Of a stretch of DNA of 33,145 nt, positions 16,527-24,137 are shown one piece after another. The position numbers and the translations under genes were made by a program. The stretch is from positions 110,696 through 143,840 of the forward strand of contig NZ_QAJI01000006.1 of the NCBI RefSeq assembly GCF_003852495.1, in the 5' to 3' direction. Each line of letters begins with the position of its first letter. Position 1 is the stretch's first letter. A model generated the notes under the pieces. That model was not told where the DNA came from, did not search any database, and saw only the letters and a list, made by a program, of their open reading frames with translations. This stretch comes from Taibaiella sp. KBW10. Its GTDB lineage: Bacteria > Bacteroidota > Bacteroidia > Chitinophagales > Chitinophagaceae.

Positions 16527-17228
16527 ATGGAAATAGAAAAATCAAAAATACTACTTGTAGAAGACGATACTAATTTAGGCCAGGTGCTGAAAAATTATTT
16601 AGAGTTACACGACTACGTAGTAGAATTATGCAGAGACGGGATTTTAGGATTGGCCGCTTTTAGAAGAGAAAAATTCGATATTTGTTTATTGGATGTGATG
16701 ATGCCTAATATGGATGGCTTCACTTTAGCAGAAGAAATTCGCAACATCGATCCGGATATTCCTTTGTTCTTCTTGTCTGCCCGCAGCATGAAAGACGATG
16801 TGATTACCGGTTACCGTTTAGGTGCAGATGATTATATCGCGAAACCATTTGACAGTGAAGTATTGCTGCATAAAATCAAAGCAATCTTAAAACGTAATCA
16901 GGAAATTCAGGAGAAGAACCCTTCTTCTACCGAATTTGAAATCGCAGATTTTCATTTTAATAGCAAGTTAAGAATCTTATCTCATGGAGGAAAAGATGTA
17001 ACGCTTTCTCCAAAAGAGAATGCCTTGTTGCAAATGCTTTGCGAATATAAAAACGATTTATTACCGCGCGAGCAGGCTTTGAAGCGTATATGGGGTAGTG
17101 ATACCTACTTTAATGGTCGTAGTATGGATGTGTATATTGCAAAATTACGCAAATACTTAAGCGAAGATACTAAGGTAAGCATTGTGAATATACACGGTAA
17201 CGGCTTCCGTTTAGTGGTAGAAGAATAA
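16527..17228 (+). CDS. OmpR/PhoB-family response regulator (RprY-like)
   Basis: A 233-aa two-domain regulator. The receiver domain (about 7-120) has the acidic pocket E12-D13-D14, phosphoacceptor D56 in CLLDVMMPNMDG, S84 and K106 (the switch and conserved Lys). The winged-helix DNA-binding domain (about 135-231) has LSPKENALLQMLC and the recognition helix region GRSMDVYIAKLRKYL. All catalytic residues are intact, so it should be phosphorylated normally. No histidine kinase gene is in the window, so it is an orphan here. Resemblance to Bacteroidota RprY is strong but from memory. Placement after PorP hints at control of envelope or secretion genes. Confidence 0.92.
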   Translation: MEIEKSKILLVEDDTNLGQVLKNYLELHDYVVELCRDGILGLAAFRREKFDICLLDVMMPNMDGFTLAEEIRNIDPDIPLFFLSARSMKDDVITGYRLGADDYIAKPFDSEVLLHKIKAILKRNQEIQEKNPSSTEFEIADFHFNSKLRILSHGGKDVTLSPKENALLQMLCEYKNDLLPREQALKRIWGSDTYFNGRSMDVYIAKLRKYLSEDTKVSIVNIHGNGFRLVVEE

Positions 17229-17244
17229 TGACTTCCTGCATATA

Positions 17245-17284
17245 AAATACTAAAGGCGCGCCGTATGGCGCGCCTTTAGTATTT
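17245..17284. terminator. Bidirectional terminator between response regulator and aminotransferase
   Basis: A perfect 18-bp stem (17245-17262 with 17267-17284, core AAAGGCGCGCC) and GTAT loop. It sits between convergent genes, and its right arm overlaps the aminotransferase stop codon (17283-17285). Confidence 0.88.
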
Positions 17285-18539
17285 AGGATAGCTGTGCTAA
17301 TGCTTTTTCTAAGGAATCAAAGATCACGTCCAGGTCTTCCAGCTGGCAGGTGCCTACGCTAATGCGATACCAGGGTGAATCGGCATCGGCGCCGAAACAA
17401 TTAAAGGGTACCAAGGCCAGTCCTACCGCTCCAAGAAGGAATTGGGTGACGTCTGCCTGTGTGTTCAAAAGTTTGCCCTGATAAGACTTTCCTTTTAAAT
17501 CAAACTTGAGGGTGAGGTAGATTGCCGCCTGCGGTACAATCGCCTCCACTACATATCCCTTTTGTTTCAATTGGTCTATGCCTTCATAGATGCGCCAAAG
17601 ACGTTGTTCCAGTTTGCCTTTAAGATCCGTTAAATATGTATTTACGGCGGCTTCCTCTTTCAAAAAGGCAGCTGTGGCCACCTGTTCCGCCATAGGCGCC
17701 CAAGCGCCCATATGACTCATCAATGCTTTCATTTTGGCAATTACATTTGCCGGGCCAAAACCCCAGCCGACCCTTACACCAGTCGCTGCAAATGATTTAG
17801 AGATTCCGTCTACAGAAATGGTATATGCTTTCATCTCCGGACGTAAAGCCACCGGATGATAATGTTTGGTATCCCGGTAAGTCAGTGTAAAATACATCTG
17901 ATCAAACAGGACATAGAGTTTCTTTTCCTCCGGGCCACGGCGTTGATTCTCAGCTAGTACGAGGTCACAGATCTGCTCCAGTGTTTCCTTGCTTAAGGTT
18001 GTTCCGGTAGGGTTTTGTGGTGTACATAGACAAAGGAGTGCCGCACCCGGGAGATGAGGGGCAATTTCTGCAACGGTAGGCATAAAATTGTTTTCTGCCG
18101 TAGTTTGTATTTCGCAGGGAATACCGCCATTAAGCGATGTATAGTGATTGTTGTTCCAGGAGGGTACAGCATAGATCACTTTATCGCCCGGATTCACAAC
18201 CGCTTTAAATAAAGAATAGATCAAAGGTCTGCCTCCGCTGGAAATCTGGATCTCGTCATTTTCGTAAGAGATACCTTCATAAGTGTTGAGGAACTGGCTT
18301 ACGGCAGCCCTCAAAGGAAGGATGCCATCTGCAGGAGGATAATTAGTATAACCGTCATTATAGGCTTTAATGATTTGCTCCTTTAGCACAGTGGGTATGG
18401 GAAAGACAGCAGGATTGAAATCACCGATAGTGTAATTATAAATCTTTTCACCGTTACGGATCCTGTTATTGATCTCATTGCCCAATTTTACGATTTCTGA
18501 TCCTACTAAAGATTCTGCTAAATTGCTCAGTCTACTCAT
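17283..18539 (-). CDS. PLP-dependent class I/II aminotransferase (aspartate/aromatic type)
   Basis: A 418-aa fold-type I enzyme. Landmarks are NYPPADG (about 67-72), SGGRPLIYSLF (101-111), NPTG (N176), FDQMYF (D213, Y216) and the Schiff-base lysine K248 in DGISKSFAATGVRVGWG. A late arginine in WYRISVGTC binds the substrate carboxylate. It transfers amino groups between an amino acid and 2-oxoglutarate or similar; substrate choice (Asp, Tyr/Phe or other) cannot be settled from sequence. The gene has its own promoter and a leader of about 165 nt with a Tyr/Lys-rich peptide ORF and competing hairpins, suggesting amino-acid-responsive attenuation. ATG at 18539. Confidence 0.9.
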   Translation of the reverse strand: MSRLSNLAESLVGSEIVKLGNEINNRIRNGEKIYNYTIGDFNPAVFPIPTVLKEQIIKAYNDGYTNYPPADGILPLRAAVSQFLNTYEGISYENDEIQISSGGRPLIYSLFKAVVNPGDKVIYAVPSWNNNHYTSLNGGIPCEIQTTAENNFMPTVAEIAPHLPGAALLCLCTPQNPTGTTLSKETLEQICDLVLAENQRRGPEEKKLYVLFDQMYFTLTYRDTKHYHPVALRPEMKAYTISVDGISKSFAATGVRVGWGFGPANVIAKMKALMSHMGAWAPMAEQVATAAFLKEEAAVNTYLTDLKGKLEQRLWRIYEGIDQLKQKGYVVEAIVPQAAIYLTLKFDLKGKSYQGKLLNTQADVTQFLLGAVGLALVPFNCFGADADSPWYRISVGTCQLEDLDVIFDSLEKALAQLS

Positions 18540-18573
18540 GATAATAATGATATTTATGATTAGTTTAGAATGA

Positions 18574-18608
18574 AAAGAGGCTTACCGTTATGAATGGTAA
18601 GCCTCTTT
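18574..18608 (-). terminator. Leader hairpin/attenuator terminator before the aminotransferase
   Basis: On the minus strand AAAGAGGCTTACC pairs perfectly (13 bp) with GGTAAGCCTCTTT around a 9-nt loop, then T and CATTC. The U-run is short (four U, three of them in the stem), so termination strength is uncertain. It lies 34 nt upstream of the ATG, downstream of a promoter and a leader ORF. It could also simply terminate the upstream oxidoreductase gene. Confidence 0.7.
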
Positions 18609-18636
18609 ATATATTATCCGGAACATAAACCCATAC

Positions 18637-18648
18637 AAAGATGCTACC
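18637..18648 (-). promoter_or_regulatory. Putative antiterminator segment
   Basis: The minus strand reads GGTAGCATCTTT. It can pair with the terminator 5' arm AAAGAGGCTTACC in 11 base pairs with one bulge and one mismatch, thereby competing with the terminator. It contains the leader-peptide stop codon (18644-18646). Confidence 0.5.
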
Positions 18649-18697
18649 CTAACAGGGACGTGTATTTAATGTATTTATATGCCTTGTTGTATTTCAT
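18644..18697 (-). CDS. Candidate 17-aa Tyr/Lys-rich leader peptide
   Basis: ATG at 18697, TAG at 18644-18646; product MKYNKAYKYIKYTSLLG. Four of the first twelve residues are Tyr and four are Lys, far above chance. It starts a few nt after the predicted transcription start and ends inside the putative antiterminator. This is the position expected of an attenuation leader peptide, with Tyr (or Lys) as the sensed amino acid. No ribosome data are available here. Confidence 0.5.
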   Translation of the reverse strand: MKYNKAYKYIKYTSLLG

Positions 18698-18709
18698 TGT
18701 AACGAATAA

Positions 18710-18740
18710 CAAAAATAGGGCTACAAATTTGTTTTTCAAA
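18710..18740 (-). promoter_or_regulatory. Consensus Bacteroidota promoter of the aminotransferase
   Basis: The minus strand reads TTTG (18740-18737), exactly 19 nt, then TATTTTTG (18717-18710). Both boxes and the spacing match consensus. Transcription should start around 18703, giving a leader of about 165 nt. Confidence 0.75.
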
Positions 18741-18783
18741 AAATAATCTGCGTGCCCTGTTTTGCTTAAGCTTTAAACAGCAC

Positions 18784-19917
18784 TTATATTTCTGTTAAGT
18801 CTGCCAGTTGCTGTGCCAGCAGACTCCCGAGCGCGACACCCATTCCTCCCAGGCGGAATGCACCATGTACTCTGGGACTGAAAGACTGCAGGATGGGCTT
18901 TTTGGAAGCACCAAAGGCCATAATGCCAGCCCATTGCATCTCAATTTCAAAAGCCTGTTCCGGAAGAATAACCGTTTGTAGTAATGAGGTTAAATGAGCC
19001 ACTATAGCTTCGTTCGTTTCAATCCGGGTCGTTGTTTCTTTTTCAAAATCCAGATTCCGGCCACCACCAAACAGTACCCGTCCTTCGATCTCCCGAAAAT
19101 AATAATAGCCCTGATCAAAGTGGTAAATACCTTTTAGCTTCAGGCCCGGTACCGGTTTGGTGATAATGACCTGCCCTCTTCCCGGTTGTATATCCAGCTC
19201 CGGAAAGAAGTGAGGTGTAAAGGCATTAGTACAAATACACAATTGCGCCGCACTAAATACCAGAGCATCTTTCCGGTAGGGATCGGAGGTATAGACCTTC
19301 ACGGAATGGCTGTGCTCTTCAAAATGCTGTACCATAACGCCCGTCTTGATTTCTACCCCTTTTTCGATGGCAAAGTCAATCAGGCTGCGCATCATTTTTC
19401 CGGTATGCAATTCCCCTTCACAGGTGGTTTCAACACAATATTTAAAATGATGTGCCGCTACTCCAAAATCCCTGATTGCTTCATTTTTTATTTTAAAAAC
19501 CGGCGTATCTGATACCTCCTTTAGTAACTGGTTGAAATAATCCAGCTGTGTTAACAGAGGCGCTTCTGATGCGGTAAGCAGTTCATGGCTTCCATTGGCC
19601 CGGTAGCCGATACGATCATCGCCCAGTCGTTTGCGTAGTAGGTCAATGCCCTGTTTTCTCTGCATAAAAAGGGTGACCAATTCACTTTCTGATAATGACT
19701 TAAGATCTTCACTCAATTCCGAAAGGCTACCCATACAGGCAAAGCCGGCATTTCGGGTACTCGCTCCGGTAGGAAGTGGCGCACGCTCCAGGACCAGTAC
19801 GCTTTTGCGCGGATATTTTATTTTCAGATTGATGGCCGTGTTCAATCCTACAATGCCCGATCCAACAATAATAAAATCATATTGGAATAAACTTTCTCTT
19901 TCCCAGAAGCTGATCAT
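18784..19917 (-). CDS. FAD-dependent oxidoreductase (DAO family)
   Basis: A 377-aa protein of the D-amino-acid oxidase-type FAD family. The N-terminal Rossmann motif is VGSGIVGL (18-25), followed by E44, the ribose-binding acid in VLVLER, and GASTRNAGFA (51-60), typical of DAO enzymes including PuuB-like amine oxidoreductases. A C-terminal FAD segment (RLGGMGVALGSLLAQQLADL) closes the nucleotide site. The mid-region (YHFDQGYYYFREIEGRVLFGGGRN) is the substrate domain. No signal peptide. The substrate is unknown; amino acids or amines are most likely. It lies upstream of the aminotransferase on the same strand, but 244 nt with a separate promoter lie between them. ATG at 19917. Confidence 0.88.
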   Translation of the reverse strand: MISFWERESLFQYDFIIVGSGIVGLNTAINLKIKYPRKSVLVLERAPLPTGASTRNAGFACMGSLSELSEDLKSLSESELVTLFMQRKQGIDLLRKRLGDDRIGYRANGSHELLTASEAPLLTQLDYFNQLLKEVSDTPVFKIKNEAIRDFGVAAHHFKYCVETTCEGELHTGKMMRSLIDFAIEKGVEIKTGVMVQHFEEHSHSVKVYTSDPYRKDALVFSAAQLCICTNAFTPHFFPELDIQPGRGQVIITKPVPGLKLKGIYHFDQGYYYFREIEGRVLFGGGRNLDFEKETTTRIETNEAIVAHLTSLLQTVILPEQAFEIEMQWAGIMAFGASKKPILQSFSPRVHGAFRLGGMGVALGSLLAQQLADLTEI

Positions 19918-20241
19918 ACGTATAGCATATATAAGGTTTTAAAATTACAACAAGCTTTTGTAAAAGACCATACCTTATTAACAAATGCGGGCAATCCGGC
20001 ATCTTTTTTATCCTAATATTTGGATGTTTTAGCTGAACAGATTGCTTTAGATCCAACCTCTGTTGGCTTGTGTGCATCTTTATGATTAACTAATCATTGA
20101 TATATATACTTTTATATACCTCTGAATATTCTACGAACAAAACAGCTATAAAGAGGGAAATCATAAAGCTTTATTTCGGATATGAGGGGGATTTTTTAAA
20201 GATTTCTTATCATTAGAGTAGTCCTTAATTATCTTAACTTT
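19918..20241. other. Intergenic region between divergent oxidoreductase and DinB-like genes
   Basis: 324 nt with no convincing gene. A 14-bp palindrome TGATTA-AC-TAATCA lies at 20083-20096 and could be an operator. A -7-like TAACTTTA at 20235-20242 precedes the DinB-like gene. The rest is AT-rich and unremarkable. Confidence 0.6.
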
Positions 20242-20262
20242 ATGCTTCAAAAACATACCGTT

Positions 20263-20760
20263 ATGGACACTTTAAAACAATTGAAAGACGAACTCACTCA
20301 TGAGTATCAAACCACAAAAAAATTCTTTAGCCAATTTCCCGAAGCTAAAAACGATTATGCACCGCATGAAAAAAGTATGAAGATGATGCCCCTCAGCCGG
20401 CATATTGCGGAAGTTTTCGGCTGGCCGGAAGTAATCCTCAATACCAGCGATCTGGATTTCGCTGCGGGCGATAATAAGCCCGAACCGATTGAAGATAAGG
20501 CCGCCCTCGAAGCCAAGTTGGATGCAGAATACCAAAAAGGAATTGCCGCCCTGGACAAAGCCGCAGAATCTGATTTGGAACCCAATTGGAGCATTAGCAT
20601 GAACGGACAAAAACTGGCGGAGTGGAGTAAATATGGCGCGATACGCCATGGCCTCAACCAGATCACGCACCACCGCGCTCAATTAGGTACCTATTACCGT
20701 CAATTGGAAATTCCATTGCCGGGTAGCTACGGCCCTTCTGCCGATGATCAACGATTTTAA
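20263..20760 (+). CDS. DinB-like four-helix-bundle protein
   Basis: A 165-aa cytoplasmic protein (172 aa if the ATG at 20242 is used). It begins MDTLKQLKDELTHEYQ, has a His in the second helix (PLSRHIAEVFGWPE) and ends with the family signature GLNQITHHRAQLGTYYRQL followed by PGSYGPSADD. DinB/YfiT folds bind a metal with three His residues and act as small-molecule thiol transferases or have unknown roles. I prefer 20263 because a -7-like TAACTTTA covers 20235-20242, so the earlier ATG would lie at or before the transcription start. It is monocistronic with a strong terminator. Confidence 0.85.
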   Translation: MDTLKQLKDELTHEYQTTKKFFSQFPEAKNDYAPHEKSMKMMPLSRHIAEVFGWPEVILNTSDLDFAAGDNKPEPIEDKAALEAKLDAEYQKGIAALDKAAESDLEPNWSISMNGQKLAEWSKYGAIRHGLNQITHHRAQLGTYYRQLEIPLPGSYGPSADDQRF

Positions 20761-20781
20761 GAATATATCAATACATATGGG

Positions 20782-20812
20782 AACGGGGCGCTTGTAAAAG
20801 CGCCCCGTTTTA
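20782..20812 (+). terminator. Terminator of the DinB-like gene
   Basis: A perfect 12-bp GC-rich stem AACGGGGCGCTT / AAGCGCCCCGTT with GTAA loop, then TT-rich sequence. Confidence 0.85.
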
Positions 20813-20911
20813 TGGGTTGGATGTTTTTTACTTACGAGCGCTCCCAAAAGACCGAATTTGATAAATATTGTTTCCCTGTTTGCGCTCCATAAACCTTGAA
20901 GAAGGTCAGTG

Positions 20912-21643
20912 CTATTTAGCCCTAAATCTATAACTCATTTTTTGCATCCCTGCATGCGGATTATAATTGATTTTAAAATAAGAAAGGATATCGTTATCAT
21001 CAAGTTTTAAAAATGAATACGCCTCAAACCGGTCTGTAAGCTTGGGATAAATATACCAGGCCAAGCCACCATCAAAAGAAATCCACATAACTTCATGGGC
21101 ACGATCTATCAGTACTATTTGTTGCTCATTTTCAAGTACATAAATTCCCTGGAGATAAGGCTCCTCGACTACGCTAAAGTCCAGATCAAACGTACCAGAA
21201 TTATGGTTGAAAAGCAATTTTTTTCCGTTCCTCAACTGAAAATGCCGGTAATTTTTAAGGGTATCATTATCATACTGTGCCAATGTCTTTTCATATAATA
21301 CTTTTTTGACGGCAAAATGCCACTCCCCTTGCTTTGCGATTAACAACAATCGGGTATAATCATAAGTACCATAAGCTTTTTCCGGAATGATACCCCAAAT
21401 CCCCAGAACGGCTGTATCAGTCGCAAGCCGTGTAAACTGATTCCCATTATAATTATCGTTATAATACACACCCTCCGGTGTTTTAAAAGAATCCACCACC
21501 TGTTTATTTTTAAGCAAATAGTAGATGCCCTGCTCATAAGCGTTTGTGCCTTTTTGCACCGTTTGCCGGGTAAAAGCCAGCGCATGTTTATCGTCCAGAA
21601 AATAAAGCTGCCTGATATCCTGATGTAGGAATAATTTTTTCAA
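20912..21643 (-). CDS. C-terminal part of a split Asp-box (BNR-repeat) protein
   Basis: 243 codons that continue, in the same frame, the gene ending at 21677 after one TAG and eleven codons. The reading frame has no ATG near its start (the first usable codon is TTG at 21643), which argues against an independent gene. It contains an Asp-box motif, SFDGGLAW (about residues 179-186), of the type found in sialidase-like and other beta-propellers. No signal peptide of its own. It should be read with the upstream part as one 612-codon gene interrupted by a stop. Possible explanations are a disabled gene, a sequencing error or readthrough. Confidence 0.6.
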   Translation of the reverse strand: MKKLFLHQDIRQLYFLDDKHALAFTRQTVQKGTNAYEQGIYYLLKNKQVVDSFKTPEGVYYNDNYNGNQFTRLATDTAVLGIWGIIPEKAYGTYDYTRLLLIAKQGEWHFAVKKVLYEKTLAQYDNDTLKNYRHFQLRNGKKLLFNHNSGTFDLDFSVVEEPYLQGIYVLENEQQIVLIDRAHEVMWISFDGGLAWYIYPKLTDRFEAYSFLKLDDNDILSYFKINYNPHAGMQKMSYRFRAK

Positions 21644-21676
21644 GTCCTGATCTTCCCTCCAGGTCTTTCCCTCATC

Positions 21677-21679
21677 CTA
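21677..21679 (-). other. In-frame TAG splitting the Asp-box gene
   Basis: The minus strand reads ...LLS-TAG-DEGKTW.... Ser-x-Asp-x-Gly-x-Thr-Trp is the Asp-box consensus, and TAG occupies the first x. Downstream codons stay in frame for 254 codons to a natural stop. Confidence 0.85.
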
Positions 21680-22750
21680 CGATAGTAATACCGTTCTGTT
21701 ATAGGGACATGCCTCGTCATGGCCTACTGTACAGGGGGCATTCAACTGCTCCCGAACTGCCAGCACCTGATAGAGCCTTTGCGTAAACGAATCGACGTAT
21801 AAGGCCTCACAATAAAACAAATTCAAATCATTTTTGGGATACCAATGCCGTATCGCGTTTTCTTTTTTATCGAACGTTGCAAATACATATTTAGTTAAAG
21901 ATAGATTTAGCGTGTCCAGTGTATACTGCATCAATCCGATATATTGATTGGGGTCTTTCGTTGCATGCAATACTTTAAATCCCCAAAGGCTTTTATAAGG
22001 AGCGAAGCTGATATCAACCTTTGTTTTTTCGGATTCCTGTGCAACAGAGAAATAACCATCGGTGAAATGACGAAGCACAAGGGTTTCTGCTTCCAGTTCC
22101 AGATCAGGGGTGACTATTGCATTGTTATCGGGTGTAAATAAAGCATCCGAAAGGGCTTTGGGAATCAGGAAATTGGCCTGGCGGGCATTTACGATACGTA
22201 CGCTACCACTAACCTGGGGTATGTTGTCAAATGCAGCACTTGTCCACTTAGGAAAATAGTAGTGTCCCGGAATAAACTGCAGCCTGCGATCAGGTACAGG
22301 ACTGCTTTTTTGGCCATTCAGCGTATTAAAACATAGTGTTCCTTTCCCCGTCGGCTGATTGAGATACATCGTATCTTTTTTATAGGCAATTTTGATCGAG
22401 ACACTTCCGTCAAGCCTATCCTTTCTGGCTAAGCGAAGCGAGAGGTCATTAATCCGGATATAGTCATCAAATGCGAAGTTCTGGCGGTCGATTAAGGTCG
22501 GCAAAGAATCGTTCGGGATATGTGGTGCCTGATAGGATACCGAATTTATGGTAATTGTATATTGCTTATTTTGGTTAAAGGATATTTCCTTCCCGTCCTT
22601 ATCGGTAATCGCATAGTAATAACGTGCGGTGAGGTCCTGCCAACCGGGTTGCGCCATTGTCGTTTGGGAAAGGATAAAGAACAGAGAAAAGAGCCATGTG
22701 CGGAATAAGCAATGGATTCGTTCCGTATGGGAAGTGGTCATAATATTCAT
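21677..22750 (-). CDS. N-terminal part of a split secreted Asp-box protein
   Basis: 357 codons with an ATG at 22750 (an alternative at 22741) and a signal peptide ending near TMA-Q34. The mature part is beta-rich and has no family I can name apart from the Asp-box at its end (S of SxDxGxTW is the last residue before the TAG). With the downstream frame it makes a protein of about 612 residues, likely a secreted beta-propeller. As read, the product would be truncated in the middle of a propeller blade. It is the downstream end of a run of minus-strand genes encoding two membrane proteins and a secreted protein. Confidence 0.65.
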   Translation of the reverse strand: MNIMTTSHTERIHCLFRTWLFSLFFILSQTTMAQPGWQDLTARYYYAITDKDGKEISFNQNKQYTITINSVSYQAPHIPNDSLPTLIDRQNFAFDDYIRINDLSLRLARKDRLDGSVSIKIAYKKDTMYLNQPTGKGTLCFNTLNGQKSSPVPDRRLQFIPGHYYFPKWTSAAFDNIPQVSGSVRIVNARQANFLIPKALSDALFTPDNNAIVTPDLELEAETLVLRHFTDGYFSVAQESEKTKVDISFAPYKSLWGFKVLHATKDPNQYIGLMQYTLDTLNLSLTKYVFATFDKKENAIRHWYPKNDLNLFYCEALYVDSFTQRLYQVLAVREQLNAPCTVGHDEACPYNRTVLLS

Positions 22751-22810
22751 GGTTTATTTCTTGAGGGGGCTATAGGCTAAAACGCGTGTCGGGCAATTTT
22801 AGTACCTGCA

Positions 22811-23266
22811 CTACCATAAATGAAAGCCATCCTTAAGCAATTTAAATAGCCCCCAGCCCAAGAGTAGCGCCATTAGCAATAGTTCTTTCCAGGGCTTTTT
22901 CGGAAAAGCCTGAATGCCATAAGACATGAGTTTAATGGGCGAGTAGGGAGCTTCAGGCGCTTTGTCTTCCGGCAGTATTTTATTGAATTGATGAAAGTAC
23001 ACCTGGATCAACGTCATGCCGATATAAAGACCCGTAATAAAACTCAGGTATTCCATACGCTCCGAAATAAATAACAGCAGCGTCAGCAACACCAATACAA
23101 ACAGAATAACAATATCAAATTTCGTAGTGGCCGATTGCTTACCCACATAGCTTTTGTCCAGCTGCTTTCTTCGGGCTTTGTAGGGAACCAAAAAGAAAAC
23201 GGCAAATTTGATCAGCCCCTGGAGGGTAAAAATCGTCATGAGTATTTTGAGCCAAAGTAATGCCAT
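22811..23266 (-). CDS. Hypothetical four-helix membrane protein
   Basis: A 151-aa inner-membrane protein. Hydrophobic segments lie at about 6-28, 51-68, 74-92 and 127-146, with a basic loop (KARRKQLDKSYVGKQ) after the first and an acidic/Pro loop (PEDKAPEAPYSP) before the last. There are no catalytic motifs. I do not recognise the family. It lies between the Asp-box gene (60 nt downstream) and a histidine-containing membrane protein upstream, all on the minus strand, so cotranscription is plausible. Confidence 0.65.
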   Translation of the reverse strand: MALLWLKILMTIFTLQGLIKFAVFFLVPYKARRKQLDKSYVGKQSATTKFDIVILFVLVLLTLLLFISERMEYLSFITGLYIGMTLIQVYFHQFNKILPEDKAPEAPYSPIKLMSYGIQAFPKKPWKELLLMALLLGWGLFKLLKDGFHLW

Positions 23267-23412
23267 ACAATAAGATTGTGGTGTTGTGAAGAGGTAAGCT
23301 AATCTGCTTTATAAAGTTACCACTAACCGTAAATGGCCACAAGTTTTACTTCGTTTGCTCTATGCTGGACAAGAAGCTTCGTTTGCTATCGTTTAGCATC
23401 AGGATGGAAGGC

Positions 23413-24024
23413 TCATTTTCCGATAAGTACCTGGTAGGCGGGCGGAATAGGGAAGCCCTTAAAATGATTGGTCAGTCCATAAATGAGGAGGATACTCAAG
23501 CAAATACCGAATAAGAGCATCATCTTCGATTGCCCCTTGGGCGTTATTCCCAGGAAGCGATGCTTCATTTTTTGATGATGAACCGCCGCCAGGTGTCCGA
23601 AAAAGGCAATAACGGCAAAGCCATAGTATGGGATAAAGAATACATTAAAGGGAAAAGAATTGATCCCGGCTGCGCCAAAATAGAAATTGGTGTCGAGGTG
23701 TAGCCATAGCCTACCGCTTAGTACGGCAGCCAAATGAATCACAAAGAAAATCGCCAGGTAAAGCCCCGTCCAGATATGCAATTTTTCAAAAGGAGTGTGG
23801 GCTAGCGTTCGCCTTGCTTTGAAAAGACGCAGCCCCGAAATGATTTGAACCAATACCGCAAGGAGTAAAATTGTTTCTGCAACAACATTGCGATATATAG
23901 GACGCAGGCGCTGCATCAACGCAATATGTTTTTCTGCTCCCAGCAGGCTGTAGCAATGATTAAACAAATGCAGTCCAATGAAAATACTGATAATTATGCC
24001 CGAAATGTAATGGATCTTCTTCAT
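23413..24024 (-). CDS. Five- to six-helix membrane protein with histidine pairs, possible cytochrome b-like
   Basis: A 203-aa polytopic protein starting MKKIHYISGII at 24024; an ATG at 24099 would add 25 residues of unconvincing sequence. Histidines fall inside membrane helices: H19 and H23 (GLHLFNH), H83 and H97 in one helix, exactly 13 residues between them as in bis-heme cytochromes b, and H144 (FFGHLAAVHH). That suggests heme b binding, as in succinate dehydrogenase anchors or small membrane cytochromes. No flavoprotein or iron-sulfur partner is adjacent, so the electron partner is unknown. Confidence 0.65.
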   Translation of the reverse strand: MKKIHYISGIIISIFIGLHLFNHCYSLLGAEKHIALMQRLRPIYRNVVAETILLLAVLVQIISGLRLFKARRTLAHTPFEKLHIWTGLYLAIFFVIHLAAVLSGRLWLHLDTNFYFGAAGINSFPFNVFFIPYYGFAVIAFFGHLAAVHHQKMKHRFLGITPKGQSKMMLLFGICLSILLIYGLTNHFKGFPIPPAYQVLIGK

Positions 24025-24137
24025 GTCTATATGCTCATAATATATTCGAATTGCTGCAAAGTACGATATAAGCGCGCAAGAAAGATATTCGGTAAGCATC
24101 TATACCGATTTTTTATGTCCTTCTGTAACCAAAACCT

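Noticed and set aside
19877-20077. 66-codon minus-strand ORF upstream of the FAD oxidoreductase
   Set aside because: It overlaps the start of the oxidoreductase in another frame and has no signal or family resemblance.
23349-23387. Direct repeat CTTCGTTTGCT (23349-23359 and 23377-23387)
   Set aside because: Only two 11-nt copies in a short intergenic gap; no array or mobile-element context.
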